Of a DNA stretch of 5,818 nucleotides, positions 1-5,211 are shown piece by piece. The notes beneath the pieces are model-generated. The model worked only from the letters and a program-made list of their open reading frames with translations. It was not told the origin of the DNA and did no database searches. Source of the stretch: Clostridia bacterium (GTDB lineage: Bacteria > Bacillota_E > SLMV01 > PUMD01); contig PWUB01000233.1 of assembly GCA_003563755.1 (NCBI GenBank), positions 1 to 5,818 of the forward strand, read 5' to 3'. The position numbers and the translations under genes were made by a program. Position 1 is the first letter of the stretch. Each line of letters begins with the position of its first letter.

Positions 1-394
1 CGAGGAGCTCACGTATGCGCAGGTCGTCCGGGCCCACGCCGTCCATCGGCGAGATCAGTCCGTGCAGCACATGGTACAACCCGGAGTATTCCCGGGTGCG
101 CTCCATGGCCACCACGTCGGATGAATCCTCGACCACGCATATGATGCTCTGCTCCCTGCCGTCATCACCGCAGATCTCACACGGCCGGGTGTCGGTGAGG
201 TTGCAGCACACGGGGCATAAACGCACCTTATCCCTGGCATCCATCAGCGCCCCGGCCAGGGCCTTCACCTCCGACCTCGGCCTCTTTATGAGGTGCATGG
301 CCAACCGCTGCGCGCTCTTGGGTCCAATGCCCGGCAGTTTCGAGAGCTCCTCGATCAACCGGGAAACCGAAGGTGCGAAGAATGCCGGCAACAC
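1..394 (-). CDS. recR: Recombination protein RecR, N-terminal part (cut by the window's left edge)
   Basis: RecR acts with RecO (and RecF) to load RecA on gapped DNA in recombinational repair. About 131 residues are visible of a family length near 200. In order they show the helix-hairpin-helix LPGIGPKSAQR (residues 20-30), a four-cysteine zinc finger C60-x2-C63-x8-C72-x2-C75, and the start of the Toprim domain (IICVVEDSSDV, about 84-94, then LYHVLHG). The start is taken as GTG 394: an in-frame TGA lies directly upstream, the next residues LPAFFAPSVSRLIEEL match where RecR proteins begin, and a GAGGAGAGG ribosome binding site lies just before it. That site overlaps the ebfC stop, with only 11 bases between the genes, so the two are probably co-translated. 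The C-terminal Toprim part lies outside the window. The family call is very secure. Confidence 0.97.
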   Translation of the reverse strand, partial: MLPAFFAPSVSRLIEELSKLPGIGPKSAQRLAMHLIKRPRSEVKALAGALMDARDKVRLCPVCCNLTDTRPCEICGDDGREQSIICVVEDSSDVVAMERTREYSGLYHVLHGLISPMDGVGPDDLRIRELL

Positions 395-405
395 TCATCC
401 TCTCC

Positions 406-732
406 TCATCGTAGGCCTGGAATGTTGGGCAGGTTCATACCGCCTGTGACCTTGCGCATCTCCTCGGAGACCATCTCCCGCGCTGCCCTCATGCCCTCGT
501 TAACACCTGCAGTTATCAAATCCTCCAGCATCTCGACATCATCTGGATCGACGGCTTGCGGGTCGATGCTGACGTCAACGACCTCGAGAGCGCCGTTGCA
601 CACCACGCGCACCACGCCGCCTCCGGCCTGGGCCTCCACGGTCTTGCTGTCGACCTCCTCCTGCATTCTCTCGAGGTCCTTTTGCATCTTCTGAATCTGC
701 TGCATCATCTTGCCCATGTTTCCGAAGTTCAC
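406..732 (-). CDS. ebfC: YbaB/EbfC-family nucleoid-associated protein
   Basis: This is a small DNA-binding protein of the YbaB/EbfC family (YaaK in B. subtilis), which forms dimers that bind DNA as pincers and associate with the nucleoid. The 108-residue length is typical. The Met- and Gln-rich N-terminal helix (about residues 5-30, MGKMMQQIQKMQKDLERMQ) is likely a coiled coil. It is followed by the family core: AGGGVVRVVCNGALEVVDVSIDP (the beta-sheet, 36-58), then a helix with EMLEDLITAGVNEGMRAAREM and a Met/Gly/Pro-rich tail. The start is GTG 732, supported by an AGGGGAG ribosome binding site about five bases upstream; internal ATG codons at residues 6, 9 and 10 are less well placed. It sits 38 bases after dnaX and 11 before recR, the usual dnaX-ebfC-recR arrangement. 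The exact biological role in this organism is unknown. Confidence 0.96.
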   Translation of the reverse strand: MNFGNMGKMMQQIQKMQKDLERMQEEVDSKTVEAQAGGGVVRVVCNGALEVVDVSIDPQAVDPDDVEMLEDLITAGVNEGMRAAREMVSEEMRKVTGGMNLPNIPGLR

Positions 733-770
733 ACTATCTCCCCTCTCGGAGTGTTCTGCGAACTGGCAAT

Positions 771-2537
771 TTAGCGTCCCTGATCACGGTCAGGGATGTG
801 CATCTCGCTCAGCTTTCCGACCACGCGCCCGGAAAACATGTTTATTATCTCATTAACCGAATCGGCGTTTGCTGCGCCTCCCCGGGCGTCCGGCTCTTCC
901 TCCGGCTCCTCCTCATCCGTACGGGAAGGTTCATCATCTTCCGACATGTCTATACTATTCACCGCACCGTCGCTTTGGTCAGAGCTGTCGCGGGCAGGCT
1001 CGCCGGCTTCCGCCGCCCCGTAGACTTCACTTTCCATGAGACATCGTATCCGAAGGGCCTCTCCGGTGACTCCCTTGATCGCTTCCTCGAGAACCTGACG
1101 GCCCTGCTCCTCGGTGCGGTCCCTGTGAAACTTGTACTGGTCATCAAAGACCAGGATAAAGGCTCCGTCCCGGATCCCTCCCGGCCGAGCCGGCTGCAGC
1201 AGGGCGTGAGTGGGCAGGCTCGCGCGCCTGACCGCCTCCTTCACCCGACCCCACACAGTCTGAAGATCGTCCTCATTCCCGGATGGGGGAGCCGAATCTG
1301 TCGACTGCGATGCAGGGCGGGCTGGTCGCTGCTTCTTCGGTCTGACGGGACTGGTAGGCTCCGGCTTCTCTTCCTCCGGAGCCTCCTCCCTCGAGGGTGC
1401 CGCCGCAGTCTGAACCGACTCTTCATCCACCGATGCCAGGCGGATGGTGGTCATCTCCAGGAGAAAACGGGGCTGGGTAGAATACCTGGTCCTGTCCTCC
1501 GTCTCTGCCAGCTTATCTACGACCTCGAGAAGGTGGACAAGCCTGATGCTCTCGGCTACCTGCTTCAGCTCATCCAGGTCGCTCTCCGGCATGACCGGAT
1601 TGTAAGCACCGTCGCTGGCCCGATACATCAGCAGATCCCGGAAGAAGGCGAGCAGGTCCTTGATGAACTGGGCAGCGTCAGCCCCGGCCATGGAGACCTC
1701 GTCGATGATGGCGAGGGCACGCGGGACGTCGGAGGCGCCGATGCTTCGGGCATAGTCGAATAGAACCTCCCTCGAAACCGCACCCGTGACCTGGCGGACA
1801 TGCTCCTCGTCTATGGAACCTGCAGAATAGTCCCTGCACTGTTCCAGCAGGCTCAGAGCATCTCGCACCGCCCCTGCCGCCCGGCGTGCCATGGTCCAGA
1901 CAGCGGGCTCGGTCACCGACAGGGATTCATCGGCCTCGATCACCTGCCACAGGCGCGCTACGATCTCATCCTGGGTGAGGTAGCGGAAGTCGAATCTCTG
2001 GCATCGCGATTGCACCGTTACAGGGATCTTGTGAGGCTCGGTTGTGGCAAGGATGAAGATCACGTGAGAGGGTGGTTCCTCCAGGGTCTTCAGCAGGGCG
2101 TTGAAGGCCTCCGGTGTCAGCATGTGGGCCTCGTCCAGTATATACACTCGAAATCGACCCGAGGTACTGGCGTACGGTACGCGTTCCTGCAGTTCCCGGA
2201 TATCGTCGATTCCCCGGTGCGATGCCGCGTCCATCTCCACCACGCTCATGGATGCCCCGCCGTCGATGCTCCTGCACGACTCGCAGTCGTTGCAGGGTTC
2301 ACCGGTGGATTCATCGACTGCATCGCAGTTGACCACCTTCGCCAGGAGCCGGGCCGCCGTAGTCTTGCCCGTGCCACGCGGACCGGCAAAGATATAGGCG
2401 TGGGCAACCTGATCGCGCATGACCGCGTTGCGAAGGGTGGTGACCACGTGCTCCTGACCGACCATCTCATCGAAACGTCGGGGGCGCCACTGCCTGTAAA
2501 GGGACGATCTCTGCAACGGACTCACCACCAAATTCAC
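771..2537 (-). CDS. dnaX: DNA polymerase III subunit gamma/tau (clamp loader ATPase)
   Basis: DnaX is the ATPase core of the clamp loader that places the beta sliding clamp on DNA and links the polymerase to the helicase. The 588 residues show, in order: the N-terminal LYRQWRP (13-19), Walker A GPRGTGKT (52-59), zinc-site cysteines C71, C82, C85 and C88, Walker B ILDEAH (133-138), sensor 1 and the SRC arginine finger (163-179), sensor 2 GAVRDALSLL (222-231) and the collar domain III (about 245-365). A charged, proline-rich linker (370-425) leads to a tau-type domain (about 426-505), a very acidic stretch (510-550) and the C-terminal VNEIINMFSGRVV found in many Gram-positive DnaX proteins. The start GTG 2537 gives the longest frame; an in-frame TGA is 13 codons upstream. 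No clear ribosome binding site precedes it, and GTG codons 4 and 5 are alternatives. No A-rich slippery heptamer for a gamma-form frameshift was seen. Bases 2538-2593, upstream, hold no strong promoter or terminator. Confidence 0.97.
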   Translation of the reverse strand: MNLVVSPLQRSSLYRQWRPRRFDEMVGQEHVVTTLRNAVMRDQVAHAYIFAGPRGTGKTTAARLLAKVVNCDAVDESTGEPCNDCESCRSIDGGASMSVVEMDAASHRGIDDIRELQERVPYASTSGRFRVYILDEAHMLTPEAFNALLKTLEEPPSHVIFILATTEPHKIPVTVQSRCQRFDFRYLTQDEIVARLWQVIEADESLSVTEPAVWTMARRAAGAVRDALSLLEQCRDYSAGSIDEEHVRQVTGAVSREVLFDYARSIGASDVPRALAIIDEVSMAGADAAQFIKDLLAFFRDLLMYRASDGAYNPVMPESDLDELKQVAESIRLVHLLEVVDKLAETEDRTRYSTQPRFLLEMTTIRLASVDEESVQTAAAPSREEAPEEEKPEPTSPVRPKKQRPARPASQSTDSAPPSGNEDDLQTVWGRVKEAVRRASLPTHALLQPARPGGIRDGAFILVFDDQYKFHRDRTEEQGRQVLEEAIKGVTGEALRIRCLMESEVYGAAEAGEPARDSSDQSDGAVNSIDMSEDDEPSRTDEEEPEEEPDARGGAANADSVNEIINMFSGRVVGKLSEMHIPDRDQGR

Positions 2538-2593
2538 ACGGTCGAAGGCGCTCAGGGATTTGTCACATCGGATTCAAGGGAATGGATATTAAT

Positions 2594-2862
2594 GGCCGTG
2601 CACCTTCCGTCGACACGTCCCGACAGGCGTTACCCACGCAGTTAGCTCGGGCTCGGCACCCCTGCGGCACATGAAAGGTCGCGCTTACCGCTGCTCCCTT
2701 CCGGGCCTGACGGGGTTCACGCGTTTCCATTGCGCAGGACCCAGCCGTCAACACCACTTACACGGGGCAGGCCCCACCGAAATCGAGCCTCGGGAAGGAA
2801 TTCGATCCCGCTATAGCGGATTGCAGGTACAGGGCACCGCTACCTCCCCATCTAGCACGGCC
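2594..2862 (-). ncRNA. ffs: Signal recognition particle RNA, large bacterial (Alu-domain) type
   Basis: This is the RNA core of the SRP, which binds Ffh and targets nascent membrane and secreted proteins to the translocon. The Ffh-binding tip is plain: GTCAGG, CCC-GGAA-GGG (tetraloop, bases 2696-2705 complemented), then AGCAGC, the conserved asymmetric-loop pair. The enclosing stem includes CCTGCG pairing with CGCAGG. The RNA is the long form: its 5' end GGCCGTGC (2862-2855) pairs exactly with 3' GCACGGCC (2601-2594). A CCTTCC/GGAAGG helix continues inwards, and the 5' part holds Alu-like hairpins, GGT-GCCCTGT-ACC and CCGC-TATA-GCGG. These ends give 269 nt, the size expected for Bacillus/Clostridia-type SRP RNA rather than the roughly 114-nt E. 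coli 4.5S RNA. The 5' end is about 10 bases after tRNA-Ser(GGA), with no room for a separate promoter, so release by tRNA processing is likely. The true ends could differ by a few bases. Confidence 0.95.
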
Positions 2863-2872
2863 AAACTCGCTG

Positions 2873-2961
2873 CGGAGAGGGTGGGATTTGAACCCACGGG
2901 ACGGTAAACCGTCCACACGCTCTCCAGGCGTGCTCCTTTAGCCGGACTCGGACACCTCTCC
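2873..2961 (-). tRNA. tRNA-Ser(GGA)
   Basis: A complete class II cloverleaf of 89 nt. The acceptor stem is GGAGAGG/CCTCTCC with discriminator G. The anticodon loop CTGGAGA gives anticodon GGA, which reads UCC and UCU. The long variable arm is a perfect hairpin (GGACGG-TTTA-CCGTCC), as serine tRNAs require. The T arm is GTGGG-TTCAAAT-CCCAC. The 3' CCA is not encoded (CAG follows the discriminator), so it needs CCA addition. It follows tRNA-Ser(CGA) by about 30 bases and precedes the SRP RNA by about 10, which suggests co-transcription with both. Confidence 0.96.
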
Positions 2962-2991
2962 ACGTCCTAAGTTGTCAATGCTCCGGGACGA

Positions 2992-3083
<92 letters not shown>

Positions 3084-3116
3084 GACCTGTATCCACCGAG
3101 CTCCTGAGCAAAGTCC

Positions 3117-3145
3117 ATTATAACATCAGGGACACTCATCGACCA
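3117..3145 (-). promoter_or_regulatory. Extended -10 promoter for the tRNA-Ser/SRP RNA (and perhaps dnaX) transcript
   Basis: On the minus strand the -10 box is a perfect TATAAT (3122-3117), preceded by TGT, giving the extended TGn element. The -35 hexamer at 17-base spacing is TGGTCG (3145-3140), only three of six matches to TTGACA, and lies in the end of tadA. The start point would be near 3110, leaving about 27 bases of leader before tRNA-Ser(CGA). No other convincing promoter was found between here and recR, so it may serve the whole RNA-dnaX-ebfC-recR run (inference). Confidence 0.75.
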
Positions 3146-3606
3146 GTGCGCAACCGCCGGAAGAACTCCTGCAGGAGCTGTGTACACTCCTGTGCGCAGA
3201 CGCCTTCCACCACCTGCACCTGGTGGTTCAATCTCACATCCGAGGTAACCGACATCAGGCTGAACACCGCTCCCGCCTTGGGATCCCGAACGCCGAAAAC
3301 CAGCCTGCGGATGCGGGCATTGACGATCGCACCCGCGCACATCGGGCAGGGCTCGACGGTCACGTAAAGGTCGCAATCCTGCAGCCGCCAGTCACCCCGG
3401 GCCTTACCGGCCTCCCGCAGGGCGATGATCTCGGCATGGGCCGTAGGATCACCCGTGGTCTCACGGAGGTTGTGCCCGCTGCCCAGGATCTCTCCCTCGG
3501 GCGAGACAACCACGGCACCGATCGGCACCTCGTCCTTCGTAAGGGCCTCCTCTGCCTGTTCGATGGCCAAACCCATGTGAATCCAGTGTCTGCAGTCGCA
3601 AGTCAT
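3136..3606 (-). CDS. tadA: tRNA adenosine(34) deaminase TadA
   Basis: TadA converts A34 to inosine in the wobble position of tRNA-Arg(ACG), letting one tRNA read CGU, CGC and CGA. The 156-residue protein has the cytidine/deoxycytidylate deaminase fold. It shows VPIGAVVV (27-34), HAE with zinc ligand H57 and catalytic E59, and PCPMC with zinc ligands C87 and C90 (TVEPCPMCAGAIVNARI). FGVRDPKAGA and the late RLNHQVQVVEGV also match TadA rather than other deaminases. The frame stays open upstream to 3696, but that would run through the terminator and into tRNA-Arg. ATG 3606 is therefore chosen; it has a GGGAG element about 11 bases upstream, a rather long spacing. ATG 3576 is a weaker alternative. 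The gene lies between tRNA-Arg(CCU) and tRNA-Ser(CGA), as in the Bacillus tadA-scr-dnaX neighbourhood. The neighbouring tRNA-Arg(CCU) is not the TadA substrate. Confidence 0.95.
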   Translation of the reverse strand: MTCDCRHWIHMGLAIEQAEEALTKDEVPIGAVVVSPEGEILGSGHNLRETTGDPTAHAEIIALREAGKARGDWRLQDCDLYVTVEPCPMCAGAIVNARIRRLVFGVRDPKAGAVFSLMSVTSDVRLNHQVQVVEGVCAQECTQLLQEFFRRLRTGR

Positions 3607-3631
3607 CAGTTTTTGATCTCCCGTCGACCGT

Positions 3632-3663
3632 GATAAACAAAGCCCGGATGATTCATCCGGGCT
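3632..3663 (-). terminator. Rho-independent terminator after tRNA-Arg(CCU)
   Basis: Minus strand bases 3663-3641 form a perfect inverted repeat: 11-base arms (AGCCCGGATGA and its complement) around one base, in practice a stem of about nine pairs with a five-base loop. It is followed by TTGTTTATC, a T-rich but interrupted tail. It starts four bases after the tRNA-Arg 3' end. The imperfect tail may allow partial readthrough into tadA. Confidence 0.85.
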
Positions 3664-3666
3664 CTG

Positions 3667-3740
3667 TGCGCCAGGGAGGACTCGAACCCCCGGCACAGGG
3701 ATTAGGAATCCCTTGCTCTGTCCACCTGAGCTACTGGCGC
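3667..3740 (-). tRNA. tRNA-Arg(CCU)
   Basis: A complete 74-nt cloverleaf: acceptor GCGCCAG/CTGGCGC with discriminator A, D stem GCTC/GAGC, anticodon stem AGGGA/TCCCT with loop TTCCTAA (anticodon CCU, reading AGG), and T arm GGGGG-TTCGAGT-CCTCC with one G-U pair. CCA is not encoded. It has its own promoter upstream and a terminator immediately downstream, so it looks like a single-gene unit. Confidence 0.97.
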
Positions 3741-3754
3741 ATCTGGCGAATTAC

Positions 3755-3783
3755 ATCATATCAAAAGCCCATCAGGTCGGCAA
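3755..3783 (-). promoter_or_regulatory. Promoter of tRNA-Arg(CCU)
   Basis: On the minus strand TTGCCG (3783-3778) is followed after exactly 17 bases by TATGAT (3760-3755), a good sigma-70/sigma-A type promoter. The predicted start, near 3748, is a few bases before the mature tRNA 5' end. It lies between the fdhD stop and the tRNA. It may also supply tadA by readthrough of the terminator. Confidence 0.82.
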
Positions 3784-3826
3784 TATCGCACCCTGCAGTC
3801 CGCGGCCTGGGTCCACTGTGGCGATC

Positions 3827-4576
3827 TCAGCTACCTGAGCCCGTCGCGGACACTGTCCGTCCGCCTTCAATGAACCTGTGTGCGCCACAGTACACGATAG
3901 GTTTTCTCGTATGGGCCCGACCGATCAAAGTCAGTCCCCTGCTTTCAGCGATATCCAGGGCGAGGCTGGTGGGAATGCTCCGGGTCGCCACCCCCCCGAT
4001 GCCCGCCGCCAGGCACTTGAGCACCATGTCCGAGGACAGCCGACCGGTGGTGATGAGCCCACAGCTTGCGGGCTCCAGCTTCTGCAGCAGGCACGCCCCG
4101 AGGACCTTGTCCACCGCATTGTGTCTGCCGACATCCTCCCTTACCACCATTACGCCCCGGGGATCCATGAGGGCTGCCGAGTGAATGCCGCCCGTCTCCA
4201 GGTATCTTACGGCCTGGCTGTACATGTCGACGAAGCCTCTCCGCAGCTCTTCATCGGTTACGGAGAAACGCGAATCCAGGGCACCGCCAGAAATTGCCTC
4301 GTTCGTCGAATATCCACCGCTGCCGCAGCCGCTGGACAGAATCCTTTCCAGGACAAGCTCGTCGGGCAGCTCACCCGACAGTCTCACGGTGATGATCCTC
4401 ATATCATCACATACGCCCAGAACCAGGATCTCCTCAGTGGACGAGATGAGGCCCCCTGCCCACAGGTAACCGAGGGCCATCTCCCGAAGATGCTGGGGGG
4501 TACACATAAACGTAGCCAGGCGCTTGTCGTTCACTACGAGGCTGACAGGCTGTTCTTCTGAAACCGGCATATTCAT
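3827..4576 (-). CDS. fdhD: Formate dehydrogenase accessory sulfurtransferase FdhD
   Basis: FdhD is the cytoplasmic protein that passes sulfur from a cysteine desulfurase (IscS in E. coli) to the molybdenum or tungsten bis-MGD cofactor, making formate dehydrogenase active. The 249 residues carry the family signatures: CTPQHLREMALGYLWAGGLI (25-44), TGGIHSAAL (128-136), REDVGRHNAVDKVLG (146-160), TTGRLSSDMVLKCLAAGI (176-193) and SIPTSLALDIAESRGLTLIG near the C-terminus. At the place of the E. coli CxxC pair the sequence reads SSGCGSGG: only C84 is present, and residue 87 is glycine. The frame is open up to 4633, but ATG 4576 is chosen because AGGAGG lies seven bases upstream and the longer form would include the promoter. 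No formate dehydrogenase gene is visible here. It is divergent from khtT and upstream of tRNA-Arg. The family call is secure; the target enzyme is inferred. Confidence 0.95.
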   Translation of the reverse strand: MNMPVSEEQPVSLVVNDKRLATFMCTPQHLREMALGYLWAGGLISSTEEILVLGVCDDMRIITVRLSGELPDELVLERILSSGCGSGGYSTNEAISGGALDSRFSVTDEELRRGFVDMYSQAVRYLETGGIHSAALMDPRGVMVVREDVGRHNAVDKVLGACLLQKLEPASCGLITTGRLSSDMVLKCLAAGIGGVATRSIPTSLALDIAESRGLTLIGRAHTRKPIVYCGAHRFIEGGRTVSATGSGS

Positions 4577-4583
4577 CTCCGGC

Positions 4584-4589
4584 CCTCCT
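4584..4589 (-). promoter_or_regulatory. Ribosome binding site of fdhD
   Basis: A full AGGAGG on the minus strand, seven bases before ATG 4576. It decides the start of fdhD against the upstream in-frame ATG at 4633. Confidence 0.9.
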
Positions 4590-4608
4590 CCCGTTATGCT
4601 CGGACTCC

Positions 4609-4637
4609 ATATTAGCACGCTCTTATGTGGCATTCAA
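4609..4637 (-). promoter_or_regulatory. Promoter of fdhD
   Basis: On the minus strand TTGAAT (4637-4632) and TAATAT (4614-4609) are separated by 17 bases; each matches the sigma-A consensus at four of six positions. The start point would be near 4602, leaving a leader of about 26 bases that contains the AGGAGG site. No convincing operator repeat was seen in the 137-base gap between fdhD and khtT. Confidence 0.7.
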
Positions 4638-4675
4638 CAGCCGGTGCCTACCAGGAGCGGATTGGCATCAGGGGC

Positions 4676-4684
4676 TGCTATGAT
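4676..4684 (+). promoter_or_regulatory. Extended -10 promoter of khtTU
   Basis: TGC followed by TATGAT (4679-4684) forms an extended -10 element about 30 bases before the khtT start. The hexamer 17 bases upstream (AGCGGA) does not resemble a -35 box, so the promoter would rely on the TGn element or an activator. The call rests on the motif and position only. Confidence 0.55.
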
Positions 4685-4700
4685 ACACAATGAATCCGAG

Positions 4701-4706
4701 GGGAGG
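4701..4706 (+). promoter_or_regulatory. Ribosome binding site of khtT
   Basis: GGGAGG, seven bases before ATG 4714. It supports this start over the in-frame ATG at 4690, which lies upstream of the site. Confidence 0.85.
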
Positions 4707-4713
4707 AAGAAGC

Positions 4714-5211
4714 ATGAGCACGGTCAACGTCAGCGATCTGCCCGGCATCGGCAGACGTTACTCGCTGCGGCTCGAGGACGGGATGCTGGTGATCATTGTG
4801 CACCATTCCGGTGAGCGCGAAGTATACCTGTTCGATGATCCCGACGCCGATGAAGCCTGCGCCTCCATCAGCATGAGCGATGAGGAAGCACGCAAGATTG
4901 GCGCGGTCTTTCTCGGAGCAGAATACCAGCCAGTTTCAGAGGACAAGATCGCTCACTTCTATGACAAGGTTCGCCTGTTTTGGATCAAAGTACACAGCGG
5001 CTCGGACCTGGCACATCGAACCATAGAACACATGAGGGTGAGACAAAGAACGGGAGCGACCATCATCGGCATCCAGCGGGGAGACGAAATCATAGGATCT
5101 CCCGATCCTGATACCCAGATCCTTGCCGGCGATGTTCTTCTCGCCGTCGGTGGTCCGTCACATATCGAAGAGCTCGAGCAGCTGTGCCGGGTCGACAGCC
5201 GTGATATATGA
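4714..5211 (+). CDS. khtT: KhtT-like TrkA-C (RCK_C) regulatory subunit of a K+/H+ antiporter
   Basis: A soluble cytoplasmic regulator of a CPA2-type potassium/proton antiporter. The 165 residues match the length and layout of B. subtilis KhtT. The N-terminal domain starts with the signature DLPGIGRRYSL (8-18), then LVIIVHHSGEREVYLFDDPD (25-44) and SMSDEEARKIGAVFLGAEYQP (53-73). The C-terminal RCK_C/TrkA-C domain (about 88-160) contains GATIIGIQRGDEIIGSPDPDTQ and LAGDVLLAVGGPSHIEEL. In B. subtilis, KhtT binds c-di-AMP through this domain and controls KhtU; whether this protein does so is inference. There is no signal peptide or membrane segment. ATG 4714 is preferred to ATG 4690 because of the GGGAGG site. 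Its end overlaps the start of khtU by 11 bases, so translational coupling is likely. AmhM-like ammonium/potassium regulators are close relatives and cannot be excluded. Confidence 0.9.
   Translation: MSTVNVSDLPGIGRRYSLRLEDGMLVIIVHHSGEREVYLFDDPDADEACASISMSDEEARKIGAVFLGAEYQPVSEDKIAHFYDKVRLFWIKVHSGSDLAHRTIEHMRVRQRTGATIIGIQRGDEIIGSPDPDTQILAGDVLLAVGGPSHIEELEQLCRVDSRDI

Noticed and set aside
798..1763. Long plus-strand open frame (321 codons) opposite dnaX
   Set aside because: It lies wholly antisense to dnaX, has no recognisable domain and is Arg/Leu-rich as expected from a GC-rich shadow frame.
2580..2610. Possible dnaX promoter with TAATAT just after the SRP RNA
   Set aside because: The -35 candidate GTCGAC matches poorly and lies within the SRP RNA; too weak to call.
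1800..2645. Plus-strand open frame (281 codons) opposite dnaX and the SRP RNA
   Set aside because: It is antisense to a conserved gene and continues into a structured RNA gene; no family features.
2563..2907. Small open frames over the SRP RNA region on both strands
   Set aside because: The region is explained by the SRP RNA secondary structure and a tRNA; no ribosome binding sites or protein motifs.
2973..2978. TTGACA on the minus strand between the two tRNA-Ser genes, as a -35 box
   Set aside because: The hexamer at 17 bases downstream is GTGTCC, not a -10 box, so a promoter is not supported.
3607..3696. N-terminal extension of TadA by 30 residues from 3696
   Set aside because: It would run from inside tRNA-Arg through the terminator hairpin and has no homology to TadA N-termini.
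3878..4561. Plus-strand open frame (227 codons) opposite fdhD
   Set aside because: It is antisense to fdhD, whose protein motifs are unambiguous; the frame has no domain signature.
4624..4680. Short inverted repeats such as GGCA/TGCC in the fdhD-khtT gap, as an operator
   Set aside because: The arms are only four bases and do not form a convincing symmetric site.
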